Source: Desulfurococcales archaeon (GTDB lineage: Archaea; Thermoproteota; Thermoprotei_A; Sulfolobales; Desulfurococcaceae). Taken from it: a DNA stretch of 6,007 nt. Shown piece after piece: positions 1 through 5,818 of this stretch. The DNA lies in NCBI GenBank assembly GCA_027028805.1, contig JALVHX010000030.1:1-6007 (forward strand), written 5' to 3'. Position 1 is the stretch's first letter, and every line of letters starts with the position of its first letter. Under the pieces are notes generated by a model. The model worked only from the letters and a program-made list of their open reading frames with translations. It had not been told where the DNA came from and made no database searches. Made by a program: the position numbers and the translations under genes.

Positions 1-38
1 AAAGTGTCTCTTAGAAGATGCTTCCATACATTATACAT
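1..38 (-). CDS. possible divergent gene, 5' end only, unknown product
   Basis: On the minus strand an ATG at 38-36 opens a frame that stays open to the window edge. It encodes only twelve complete residues, beginning MYNVWKHLLRDT. A GGTGG Shine-Dalgarno-like site (complement of 44-48) sits 5 nt before this ATG, close to the 6-nt spacing seen at other genes here. A T-rich box on the minus strand (complement of 72-78) could place a transcript start near 49. The product cannot be recognised from so few residues. Two plus-strand frames are also open over part of 1-88, so the tail of an upstream plus-strand gene is an alternative. The start signal makes the divergent gene somewhat more likely, but the call is weak. 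Confidence 0.35.
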   Translation of the reverse strand, partial: MYNVWKHLLRDT

Positions 39-60
39 GTTTTCCACCATCCCATAATAT

Positions 61-70
61 CTTATATAGG
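61..70 (+). promoter_or_regulatory. TATA box of the glyS cluster
   Basis: The CTTATATAG sequence matches the archaeal TATA consensus. With the usual distance of about 26 nt from box centre to transcript start, RNA would begin near 91-93. That leaves a leader of about 26 nt before the preferred TTG start at 118, enough to include the GGTGAT ribosome-binding site. The same nine bases recur at 5779-5787 before the right-edge gene. The box is nearly palindromic (CTATATAAG on the other strand), so it could also serve the possible divergent gene. Confidence 0.65.
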
Positions 71-104
71 CATAAAAACATCTTGTAGAAGAAGAAGAAA
101 TAGT

Positions 105-110
105 GGTGAT
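105..110 (+). promoter_or_regulatory. Shine-Dalgarno site supporting the TTG start of glyS
   Basis: GGTGAT is complementary to the 3' end of archaeal 16S rRNA. It ends 7 nt before the TTG at 118-120. The longest possible frame would start at GTG 103 (or GTG 106), but those codons overlap this very site and have no Shine-Dalgarno of their own. The other genes here use GGTGA or GGTGG at about 5-6 nt, so this site decides in favour of TTG 118. Confidence 0.6.
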
Positions 111-117
111 AAACCCC

Positions 118-1902
118 TTGGACCGGCTCTCGGCGCTAAATAATATTGCCCGTAAAAGGGGACTTTATTGGCCTTCATACGAGATATATGGTGGTGTGGC
201 AGGTTTTTATGATTACGGGCCCATCGGCGTGTCAATAAAGAATAAGATTATGCATTTATGGAGAATGTTCTTTGTAGAAAAACAGCGCGGGCTCGTAGTA
301 GAGATAGAGACCCCTATAATAACGCCTCGTGAAGTACTCAAAGCAAGTGGCCATGAGGAGCATTTCACTGATCCATATACTTACTGTAAAAAATGCGGTA
401 ATGTATACCGCGTAGATCATTTGATCAAGGAGGCTCTCGGAATAAACGTCGAGGGCTATAGTCTCGACAAGCTTTGGGAGATAATGAAAGAAAATAATCT
501 ACGATGCCCGAAATGCGGCGGCGAGCTGTCGAAACCCGAGAACGCGTTATTACTCTTCAAAACCACAATAGGACCATATAGGGGTGCCCCAGCATATTTT
601 CGCCCAGAAACCGCACAAGGCATATTTGTATCATTTAAGAACGTCCACCTAGCCGCCAGAGAGAGGTTCCCGCTCGGCATAGCTCAGGTTGGACGTGTCG
701 GAAGAAACGAGATAAGCCCTAGACAAGGCATGATAAGGCTTCGCGAGTTCACTATAATGGAAGTAGAGTTCTTCTTTGATCCAGAAGAACCACTAGAGAA
801 CTTTATAAGCGAGATAAAAAGCAATGATCTCGAGGAATACCTGGATACAGTGCTAAGAATAATCCCCGCATACATGAGAGAACGCGGAGAGGAGAAAGTA
901 GTAGAAGTAACCGCCAGAGAGGCGATAGAGAAAGAGCTCGTAGAAACACCGTGGCTGGCCTACTGGATGTCTGTGGGAACACGGTTTCTAGAATTCCTCG
1001 GTATACCTAGTGATAAAATACGATTTATTGAAAAATTACCTCACGAGAAAGCCCACTACGCCGCCCAAACATTTGATCAGGAGGTATATACAGAAAAATA
1101 TGGATGGATCGAGGTCGCGGGCTACGCATATAGAACCAACTATGATCTCTCAAGACACATTAAATATACACACGCGGATCTAACAGTTTTTAAACGATAT
1201 AAGCAACCGATCAAACGCAAACAAAAAGTTGTTACACCCAATATAATGGCGCTAAAACGCGACTACCCAGAAAAGTTTCCAGATATTATGAAGAAGCTGT
1301 CTAGCTACGAAAAAGAGGAGTTATTATCGCTTCTCGAGAACCAAGGATACATAGAGATCAATGGTGTAAAGATAACACGAAAATATTTTATTATCAAGGA
1401 AAAAGAACAATATATTCATGGAGAAAAAATAATACCACATGTCGTAGAGCCCTCCTTTGGGCTTGAACGTATATTCTATGCCGTACTGGAAAACTCGCTA
1501 AAAATAACAGATAAGAGAACATGGCTAGGCATAAAGCCATGGATCGCCCCCTACGACGCGGCGGTATTTCCGCTGGTTTCTGGTTCCAAAAAAGAGCACA
1601 AACAGATAGAAGAACTTGCTAAGAAAATATACTATATGCTATTAGAAGCAGGTATAACAGCGATATATGACTCCGATGGCAGTATAGGCAGAAGATACGC
1701 GCGGGCGGATGAAATCGGGATACCTGTAGCAATAACCGTTGATTATCAATCGCTCAAGGATAACACCGTCACTATAAGGGACCGGGATACCCAGAAACAG
1801 CTTCGCGTAAATCTCAGAGACCTATATGACAGCATACTTCAGCGCATAAAGCCCTATAAGCCGTGGTCAGCTGTCTTAGAGAAATATTTAACCCTTCAAT
1901 AA
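118..1902 (+). CDS. glyS: glycyl-tRNA synthetase, archaeal/eukaryotic type
   Basis: This is a cytoplasmic class II synthetase that joins glycine to tRNA-Gly using ATP, and is expected to be an alpha2 dimer. Counting from the TTG start (594 residues), the N-terminus has the family signature WPSYEIYGGVAGFYDYGP at about 18-35. Two CxxC pairs (C90/C93 and C130/C133) form the zinc-binding-like insert. Motif 2 begins at FRPETAQG near 161 and continues through RLREFTIMEVEFF at 207-219. Motif 3 is EPSFGLER, ending at R451. From about 495 to the end lies the anticodon-binding domain, with SGSKKEH and a DSDGSIGRRYARADEIG stretch. No key motif is missing and the length is close to the family norm. TTG 118 was chosen because of the GGTGAT site and because archaeal relatives begin just before the ARKRG-WPS block; GTG at 103 or 106 would add a few residues. 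It leads a likely operon, with the next gene 45 nt downstream and no clear promoter between them. Confidence 0.97.
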   Translation: MDRLSALNNIARKRGLYWPSYEIYGGVAGFYDYGPIGVSIKNKIMHLWRMFFVEKQRGLVVEIETPIITPREVLKASGHEEHFTDPYTYCKKCGNVYRVDHLIKEALGINVEGYSLDKLWEIMKENNLRCPKCGGELSKPENALLLFKTTIGPYRGAPAYFRPETAQGIFVSFKNVHLAARERFPLGIAQVGRVGRNEISPRQGMIRLREFTIMEVEFFFDPEEPLENFISEIKSNDLEEYLDTVLRIIPAYMRERGEEKVVEVTAREAIEKELVETPWLAYWMSVGTRFLEFLGIPSDKIRFIEKLPHEKAHYAAQTFDQEVYTEKYGWIEVAGYAYRTNYDLSRHIKYTHADLTVFKRYKQPIKRKQKVVTPNIMALKRDYPEKFPDIMKKLSSYEKEELLSLLENQGYIEINGVKITRKYFIIKEKEQYIHGEKIIPHVVEPSFGLERIFYAVLENSLKITDKRTWLGIKPWIAPYDAAVFPLVSGSKKEHKQIEELAKKIYYMLLEAGITAIYDSDGSIGRRYARADEIGIPVAITVDYQSLKDNTVTIRDRDTQKQLRVNLRDLYDSILQRIKPYKPWSAVLEKYLTLQ

Positions 1903-1947
1903 AACTAATCTATTCAACAAAGCCTGGCTCGAAAGAGGTGGGATAAA

Positions 1948-2346
1948 GTGAGCGCCACAGGACATGAGGAGAAGGACAAGAATACGGAGGAAAAAAGTGC
2001 CACTAAGAAAACTGATATCTCGAAATTACTCTCAATAATTCCCCCAGCTTCCGAGCTCAGGAAAAAGGAGACAAAGATACGCGAAAAACGCGTGCGCGTG
2101 AAATGGGACGAATCAATCCCTCTCGGAAAAATCCGCATAAATAAAGAATTAGCATCTATGCTGGGAATAAATGAGGACGACCCTGTAGAGATAGTTATCG
2201 CGGGCAGACACAAGTTCATATATACAGCTATTATTGTAGACGAGCCAAACCGCAATATAGTATACACAAACCCCGCCGAGATGCGTGAACGAGGTGTTTC
2301 CGATAACAGTATTGCCACAATAAGAAAGCATAGACAGGGGTCATAA
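1948..2346 (+). CDS. uncharacterised small protein with a probable pseudo-symmetric beta-barrel domain
   Basis: I do not recognise this 132-residue protein by name. Residues 1-50 are highly charged and probably disordered, rich in Lys and Glu, with a short hydrophobic patch at ISKLLSIIPP (24-33). The C-terminal part contains two similar half-units. K61-V84 and N103-H128 each show a strand, a short helix (ELASMLGI and AEMRERGV), a Gly-Ile/Val turn, and a strand (VEIVI, IATI). This duplicated layout resembles double-psi beta-barrels such as the Cdc48/VAT N-domain, or swapped-hairpin AbrB-like folds; that is inference. The GTG start is supported by GGTGG at 1937-1941, 6 nt upstream. The gene lies 45 nt after glyS and 4 nt before the next gene, so co-transcription with glycyl-tRNA synthetase is likely. 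No signal peptide, membrane segment or catalytic motif is visible. Confidence 0.82.
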   Translation: MSATGHEEKDKNTEEKSATKKTDISKLLSIIPPASELRKKETKIREKRVRVKWDESIPLGKIRINKELASMLGINEDDPVEIVIAGRHKFIYTAIIVDEPNRNIVYTNPAEMRERGVSDNSIATIRKHRQGS

Positions 2347-2350
2347 AAAC

Positions 2351-2734
2351 ATGGCAACACCCCTAGTAAGTCGATTAAAGAAGATAGTAGATAAATATGA
2401 AGAACTACTAGATAAAACAAAATATATATCAAAAAATATAATATATGCCAAGAAAATTAATGAAATACATGAACTGCTTTCTGAAATTGAAACCATCAAC
2501 AATGAAATACATATATCAATGGCAAAGAATATTAATGAACTAGATGATATATCTGGCACCCTAGTAAGTTACTTATTAACGGTCAGCCTGCCCTATGAAC
2601 GTGATTTACTAAAGGATATAATTGATAATGCTGAACAAATACTAGATAATGATATAAAAATAAAAATAAAAAACACAATAAACTACATTGATTTTCTAAT
2701 AAATGAATATAATCACTATGTAATAGATCAATAG
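2351..2734 (+). CDS. hypothetical helical protein, A+T-rich
   Basis: The product is 127 residues and unrecognised. It is almost entirely predicted helix, rich in Lys, Glu, Ile, Asn and Asp. A heptad-like stretch at about 5-65 (KKIVDKYEELLDK, then INEIHELLSEIE) suggests a coiled coil or helical hairpin. There is one hydrophobic helix (about 69-80) but no convincing membrane segment, and no cysteine or catalytic motif. The start is ATG 2351, 4 nt after the previous stop. GGTCAT at 2339-2344, 6 nt upstream, is a one-mismatch Shine-Dalgarno site. Base composition is visibly more A+T-rich than glyS or the preceding gene, with long runs of ATA, AAA and AAT codons, suggesting a fast-evolving lineage-specific gene or late acquisition. 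Its stop overlaps the convergent radical SAM gene by 7 nt. Tight coupling to the preceding gene argues that it is real. Confidence 0.68.
   Translation: MATPLVSRLKKIVDKYEELLDKTKYISKNIIYAKKINEIHELLSEIETINNEIHISMAKNINELDDISGTLVSYLLTVSLPYERDLLKDIIDNAEQILDNDIKIKIKNTINYIDFLINEYNHYVIDQ
2652..2673 (-). terminator. candidate poly-U terminator of the radical SAM gene
   Basis: Read on the minus strand, a run of six T is followed by two T5 blocks separated by single A residues, starting 55 nt past the radical SAM stop at 2728. Archaeal transcription commonly ends at such T tracts without a hairpin, and none is needed here. The tract lies antisense inside the upstream helical-protein gene, where it corresponds to an IKIKIK codon run. 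It is a candidate only, because A+T-rich coding sequence can produce such runs by chance. Confidence 0.4.
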
Positions 2735-4311
2735 CACTCAATAATTTTATTAATAATACCCGAGACGTGTCTTGAATAAACTTTTATGATACGGACACGG
2801 GCTAAGCATGGAGACTCTAGTATACCCTTTCCGAGAAATATAACTGGTCCGTGTTTTACAGGGTACCCATATATTTTTCCATCGTTTTCTATTATATATG
2901 CCTCTATAATTTTGCCTAAATATTTATGTTTGGATAATTTATTTATCTTATCCACAATATTCTTTAGCTTTTTAATATACTTAATATATGGCTCTATTAC
3001 TGGTTCATAATCTTCAAAAGCCGTGCCCGGTAATGGCGTGAATTTATATAAAGTGATTTTCTCTACACCCGCCCTGTATAGACGCCATACAGTATCAACG
3101 GTTTCCTGGTAAACTTTTTCATCCATTCCGGGAAGTCCGTACATTAGGTATACATATGGTCTTAAACCATTTTTCTTGAGCAGTTTTACTGCCTTCAACA
3201 CATCCGTGGGTGAAATCGGTTTACCTATTAATAAGTTATAGTTATAGGAACCCGTCTCCAATCCTATATGAACTGGCGTATCCCTTAAGTAGCGCCCCAT
3301 GATAGCCGCCACACGCTCATCGACGAGACAGGCCTTTATGTTTTCAATAAAAACATGGATACCAGCCCTACGACTAGCTATTACATCATGAATCGAAGAT
3401 AACAGCTGCTCTATTGCATCATAGTTTGCATGCGGCCTACATGGAGTAGTCAGCGGCATAGGCGCCACAAGTTCTTCTCTCATATAATCTAAGAAATCCG
3501 GTGAGCTAAGCACTATTCTCCTCGCACCATGTTCGACGAGGCTCTCTACTTCTTTTACTATAGAGTTTATTGACCTACTCCGCGGAAACCCAAATAGAGC
3601 TGGCACGCTGCAGAATCCGCACCCGGGCGGTATGCTGCGGGGGCACACGATGCGATTCATAATATTATCCGAGAGACACAGACCACACTTAATACACCGT
3701 TTATGCAGCAATGGCCGATTAAAATTGCTACACCCCCGCCCTATTTCCACGTAATACCGGTTGATAGCATAATTAGGATACGCTTTATCAATCTCCGTAA
3801 ATGGAATAATTTTATCCAACAATTCTTTTCTAGTGAAACCAGGATAGCCAGTAAATATAATATTATTTTTATCCCTAAAAGCCAATCCTTTTATATTAAA
3901 TAATTCATCATATATTACCTGTGGAAAACTAGTGTACCTTAACACTTTCAACAACGACTCTTCGGCTTCGCCAACAAAGACCAAACCTATACGACGATTC
4001 CTATATAACAGATCATAGAACTCGTAGCCTATAGGCCCCCCTACAACTATGGTCTTGTCACGAGGGATCTTTTTTACAATGGCTTGGAGCGCGCCTTTAT
4101 CACTGCTCATAGCCGATATAAATATAGCGTCGTATTTAGCCAAATCAACGTTCCCATCAATAACTCTCTCATAGGGGAAAAGATCAACCTCGAAGCCAGC
4201 ATATTTTATTATGCCAGCCACTACCCGCGGACCCGCACCCACCACATCAAAGCTAGTGTAACGCCTACCGCGGGCACGGGCCAGCGCATCGACAACTAGA
4301 TAACGAGCCAT
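2728..4311 (-). CDS. radical SAM protein with B12-binding-like N-terminal fold, Cys-rich insertion and C-terminal TRAM-like domain
   Basis: This is a 527-residue cytoplasmic Fe-S enzyme of unknown substrate. Residues 1-125 look like the Rossmann-type domain of B12-binding radical SAM proteins (YLVVDA, then IVVGGP at 88-93, then VFVGEAEESLL at 111-121), but the DxHxxG cobalamin motif is absent. The radical SAM core runs from about 185 to 435. It shows GRGC (C194), GCGFCSVPALFG (C231, C234), GLETGS at 350-355, YGLPG at 391-395 and TPLPGTAFE at 425-433. Between C194 and C231 is an insertion with C206xxC209xxC212 and C223-P, which looks like an extra Fe-S site. Residues 466-520 resemble a TRAM RNA-binding domain (YPVKHGPVIFLG, then ARVRIIKV). 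The N-terminal domain has no cysteine, so it is not a standard MiaB/MtaB methylthiotransferase. ATG 4311 sits just before the first strand of the Rossmann fold and has no good Shine-Dalgarno, so it may have a very short leader. RNA modification is a reasonable guess, not shown. Confidence 0.9.
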   Translation of the reverse strand: MARYLVVDALARARGRRYTSFDVVGAGPRVVAGIIKYAGFEVDLFPYERVIDGNVDLAKYDAIFISAMSSDKGALQAIVKKIPRDKTIVVGGPIGYEFYDLLYRNRRIGLVFVGEAEESLLKVLRYTSFPQVIYDELFNIKGLAFRDKNNIIFTGYPGFTRKELLDKIIPFTEIDKAYPNYAINRYYVEIGRGCSNFNRPLLHKRCIKCGLCLSDNIMNRIVCPRSIPPGCGFCSVPALFGFPRSRSINSIVKEVESLVEHGARRIVLSSPDFLDYMREELVAPMPLTTPCRPHANYDAIEQLLSSIHDVIASRRAGIHVFIENIKACLVDERVAAIMGRYLRDTPVHIGLETGSYNYNLLIGKPISPTDVLKAVKLLKKNGLRPYVYLMYGLPGMDEKVYQETVDTVWRLYRAGVEKITLYKFTPLPGTAFEDYEPVIEPYIKYIKKLKNIVDKINKLSKHKYLGKIIEAYIIENDGKIYGYPVKHGPVIFLGKGILESPCLARVRIIKVYSRHVSGIINKIIECY

Positions 4312-4327
4312 ACCCTATACCCGTGAA

Positions 4328-4336
4328 CTTAATATC
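4328..4336 (+). promoter_or_regulatory. candidate TATA box for the DUF47-endA pair
   Basis: CTTAATATC is centred at 4332, about 52 nt before the DUF47 start. A transcript start about 26 nt downstream, near 4358, would give a leader of about 26 nt that includes the GGTGA site at 4373-4377. The match is weaker than the CTTATATAG boxes at 61-70 and 5779-5787. Confidence 0.42.
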
Positions 4337-4346
4337 CCAATACACC

Positions 4347-4356
4347 TATTATTTTT
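4347..4356 (-). promoter_or_regulatory. candidate TATA box for the radical SAM gene
   Basis: On the minus strand this reads AAAAATAATA, centred about 40 nt before ATG 4311. A start near 4326 would leave a leader of about 15 nt. Together with the plus-strand box at 4328-4336, both boxes fit inside a 72-nt divergent region, so TFB/TBP binding at one could affect the other. The A+T-rich context makes the exact position uncertain. Confidence 0.33.
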
Positions 4357-4383
4357 CACAACTAATACACAAGGTGAACCAGT

Positions 4384-5034
4384 ATGGCTACCGATGAATC
4401 ACTCGTTGAAATGAACATACATGAGATGCTGTTAAATCTTAGCGGTATGGGCCTAGCCCTTGTCAGAGAGGCCGCCAAGGCAATCTCATCCTTCGATTAC
4501 TCCCAACTAAAGAAAATTTACCCTAAACTACGCGACTCCAAGGACAGATTAGAGAACACAAGAATATTATTCATGGAGTACATAGTACGAGTAGCATCAA
4601 CACATCCGCAAAAAGATCTATATGCATCACTTATCCTAAAAATAGACCGCATAATGCAACGTCTCGACGGCGCAACATACAGGTTTATGGTATTGCTGGA
4701 AAAACATGGCAAACTAGAAAAAACCACAACCGATATACTAAGAACTCTTATAGACCGTATTGAAAAACAATATGATGCGCTCTATAACGCGTTAGAGAAA
4801 CTAAGATACAAACCAAAAGAATCAATTATATATGTTGAAAACATAGGAAAAATAGAGAACGAGATCGATGAAATATATCGCGCATTAGAGCTCGAGATCT
4901 TTGAGAAATATAGTAACGATATTATCTCTCTAATGCTTCTGAAAGACATAGCGGATCTTCTAGAAGACGCCGCTGACATGGCAAAAGAAGCCGGGGAACA
5001 AATACGCTATATAGCTCTCCACAAGACAGTGTGA
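4384..5034 (+). CDS. PhoU-like protein, DUF47 family
   Basis: This 216-residue all-helical cytoplasmic protein resembles the DUF47/PhoU superfamily, in which two three-helix bundles carry acidic metal-binding motifs. Family members often regulate phosphate uptake, commonly beside Pit-type transporters. The clearest family pattern is in the C-terminal half: IENEIDEIYRALELEIFEK at 157-175, then LKDIADLLEDAADMAKEAGE at 186-205, with acidic residues E158, E160, D162, D188, E194, D195 and D198. The N-terminal bundle (KLRDSKDRLENTR, 48-60) keeps fewer acidic positions. Length is typical. ATG 4384 has an ideal GGTGA site at 4373-4377, 6 nt upstream. No phosphate transporter is present in the window. 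The downstream neighbour is endA, whose GTG codon at 5031 overlaps this gene's TGA, so the two are almost certainly co-transcribed. The family call is fairly secure; a role in phosphate control is only inherited from the family. Confidence 0.85.
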   Translation: MATDESLVEMNIHEMLLNLSGMGLALVREAAKAISSFDYSQLKKIYPKLRDSKDRLENTRILFMEYIVRVASTHPQKDLYASLILKIDRIMQRLDGATYRFMVLLEKHGKLEKTTTDILRTLIDRIEKQYDALYNALEKLRYKPKESIIYVENIGKIENEIDEIYRALELEIFEKYSNDIISLMLLKDIADLLEDAADMAKEAGEQIRYIALHKTV

Positions 5035-5042
5035 GCCTCGCC

Positions 5043-5603
5043 ATGAGCAACGAAAACAAGAAGAAATGCACAGGCTACCTAATCTCTGATCGTGTAATAA
5101 TTCCTGACTATGAATGCGCCAACAATATATATTGGAACGGATACTACGGCGCATTTCTAGGAGTACAGAAACCGAAACAGAGAAATATAATGGCCCCCCT
5201 CGAGCTCTCATTGCTTGAGGCGGCTTACCTATTAGAAAATGAACATATAAAAATACTATTACACGGAAATAGCATTGACCTAGACTTTTTTATGAAAACC
5301 GCAACAAAGCTTATGGAGAGATTTAACGAGTTATACGCGGTCTATAAAGATCTACGCCAAAGAGGATTCATCGTTAGACGAGGACTAAAGTTCGGATGCG
5401 ATTTCCTTATATATAGATATGGGCCGGGAATAGACCATGCACCCTATGGCGTCCACGTATATCATGCATCAGAACCTATAGATCCCATAGAAATAGTTAG
5501 AATGGGGCGTGTACTGCATTCTGTGCGAAAAACCCTGATAATAGCCATATATAGGCCGCCAATAGATATAAAGTATCTAGCCCTAAAATGGTGGCGTCCC
5601 TGA
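5043..5603 (+). CDS. endA: tRNA-splicing endonuclease, catalytic subunit
   Basis: This enzyme cuts introns out of precursor tRNAs at bulge-helix-bulge sites, leaving 2',3'-cyclic phosphate and 5'-OH ends. Counting from ATG 5043 (186 residues), an N-terminal domain includes PLELSLLEAAYLL at 52-64. The catalytic domain has YKDLRQRGFIVRRGLKFGCDF at 101-121, Y124 before RYGPG, H132 in DHAPY, and K163 in HSVRKTLIIAI, ending in KWWRP. Y124, H132 and K163 form the expected triad. The size and the GPGxxHAPY form match crenarchaeal catalytic subunits, which pair with a separate structural subunit to make an (alpha-beta)2 tetramer; the partner is not in this window. The basic KPKQR segment (43-47) probably corresponds to the crenarchaea-specific loop that broadens substrate range. 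ATG 5043 has GTGAG 7 nt upstream and fits the family N-terminus. GTG 5031, overlapping the previous stop, would add four residues and remains possible. Confidence 0.94.
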   Translation: MSNENKKKCTGYLISDRVIIPDYECANNIYWNGYYGAFLGVQKPKQRNIMAPLELSLLEAAYLLENEHIKILLHGNSIDLDFFMKTATKLMERFNELYAVYKDLRQRGFIVRRGLKFGCDFLIYRYGPGIDHAPYGVHVYHASEPIDPIEIVRMGRVLHSVRKTLIIAIYRPPIDIKYLALKWWRP

Positions 5604-5818
5604 TTAGCTAACAATACATCATAGTTTAAACACTAACATATACTATAATCAATATAACCCGCTGTTCCTATCCATAAATAGAATCCCGGGCAAAGAGAAT
5701 ATATTGGCAAATAATGATAAGAGAACAAAAACGAGTAATCAAGCCCTCAAGTAAAACTATGGCACGCAGCATCCACGGCTTATATAGAGATAAGGTGGCG
5801 CGACGGCGGTGAAGCTAA
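5604..5818. other. intergenic region without a convincing gene
   Basis: This 215-nt gap follows endA. It contains the TATA box at 5779-5787 and the GGTGA site at 5808-5812 of the next gene. A CCCG/CGGG pair (5658-5661 and 5687-5690) encloses an imperfect hairpin with a short CTAT/ATAG stem, too weak to call a structured RNA. A 32-codon reading frame (5714-5812) lacks a ribosome-binding site. No strong T tract marks the end of endA, and no tRNA or C/D-box pattern was recognised. Confidence 0.6.
5779..5787 (+). promoter_or_regulatory. TATA box of the right-edge gene
   Basis: CTTATATAG is identical to the nine-base core of the glyS box. Its centre lies about 36 nt before ATG 5819, so transcription would start near 5808-5810. 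The leader would be only about 10 nt, placing the GGTGA site at its very 5' end. Confidence 0.6.

Noticed and set aside
1914..2432. Minus-strand 172-codon frame with hydrophobic stretches
   Set aside because: It lies antisense across two tightly spaced plus-strand genes with good starts. Its Ser/Phe/Leu-rich composition is what the reverse of Lys/Glu-rich coding sequence gives, and no ribosome-binding site was seen.
2361..2569. CCCTAGTAAGT occurs twice within the helical-protein gene (2361-2371 and 2559-2569)
   Set aside because: Two copies of 11 bases, encoding a similar PLVS/TLVS segment, are not enough to call a repeat element.
2728..4311. Methylthiotransferase (MiaB/MtaB/RimO) identity for the radical SAM gene
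   Set aside because: The N-terminal domain lacks the three conserved cysteines of that family; only the core and the TRAM-like end are shared.
5608..5627. Possible C-box-like ATGATG on the minus strand, suggesting a C/D guide RNA
   Set aside because: The C box is imperfect and no D box (CTGA) follows at a suitable distance.
5658..5690. CCCG/CGGG inverted repeat followed by a tRNA-like GAATCCCGGG segment
   Set aside because: The stem is short with mismatches, and no acceptor, D or anticodon arms can be formed around it.
5714..5812. Plus-strand 32-codon frame ending in the GGTGA site of the right-edge gene
   Set aside because: It has no Shine-Dalgarno at either ATG and contains the TATA box of the next gene, so it is probably chance.
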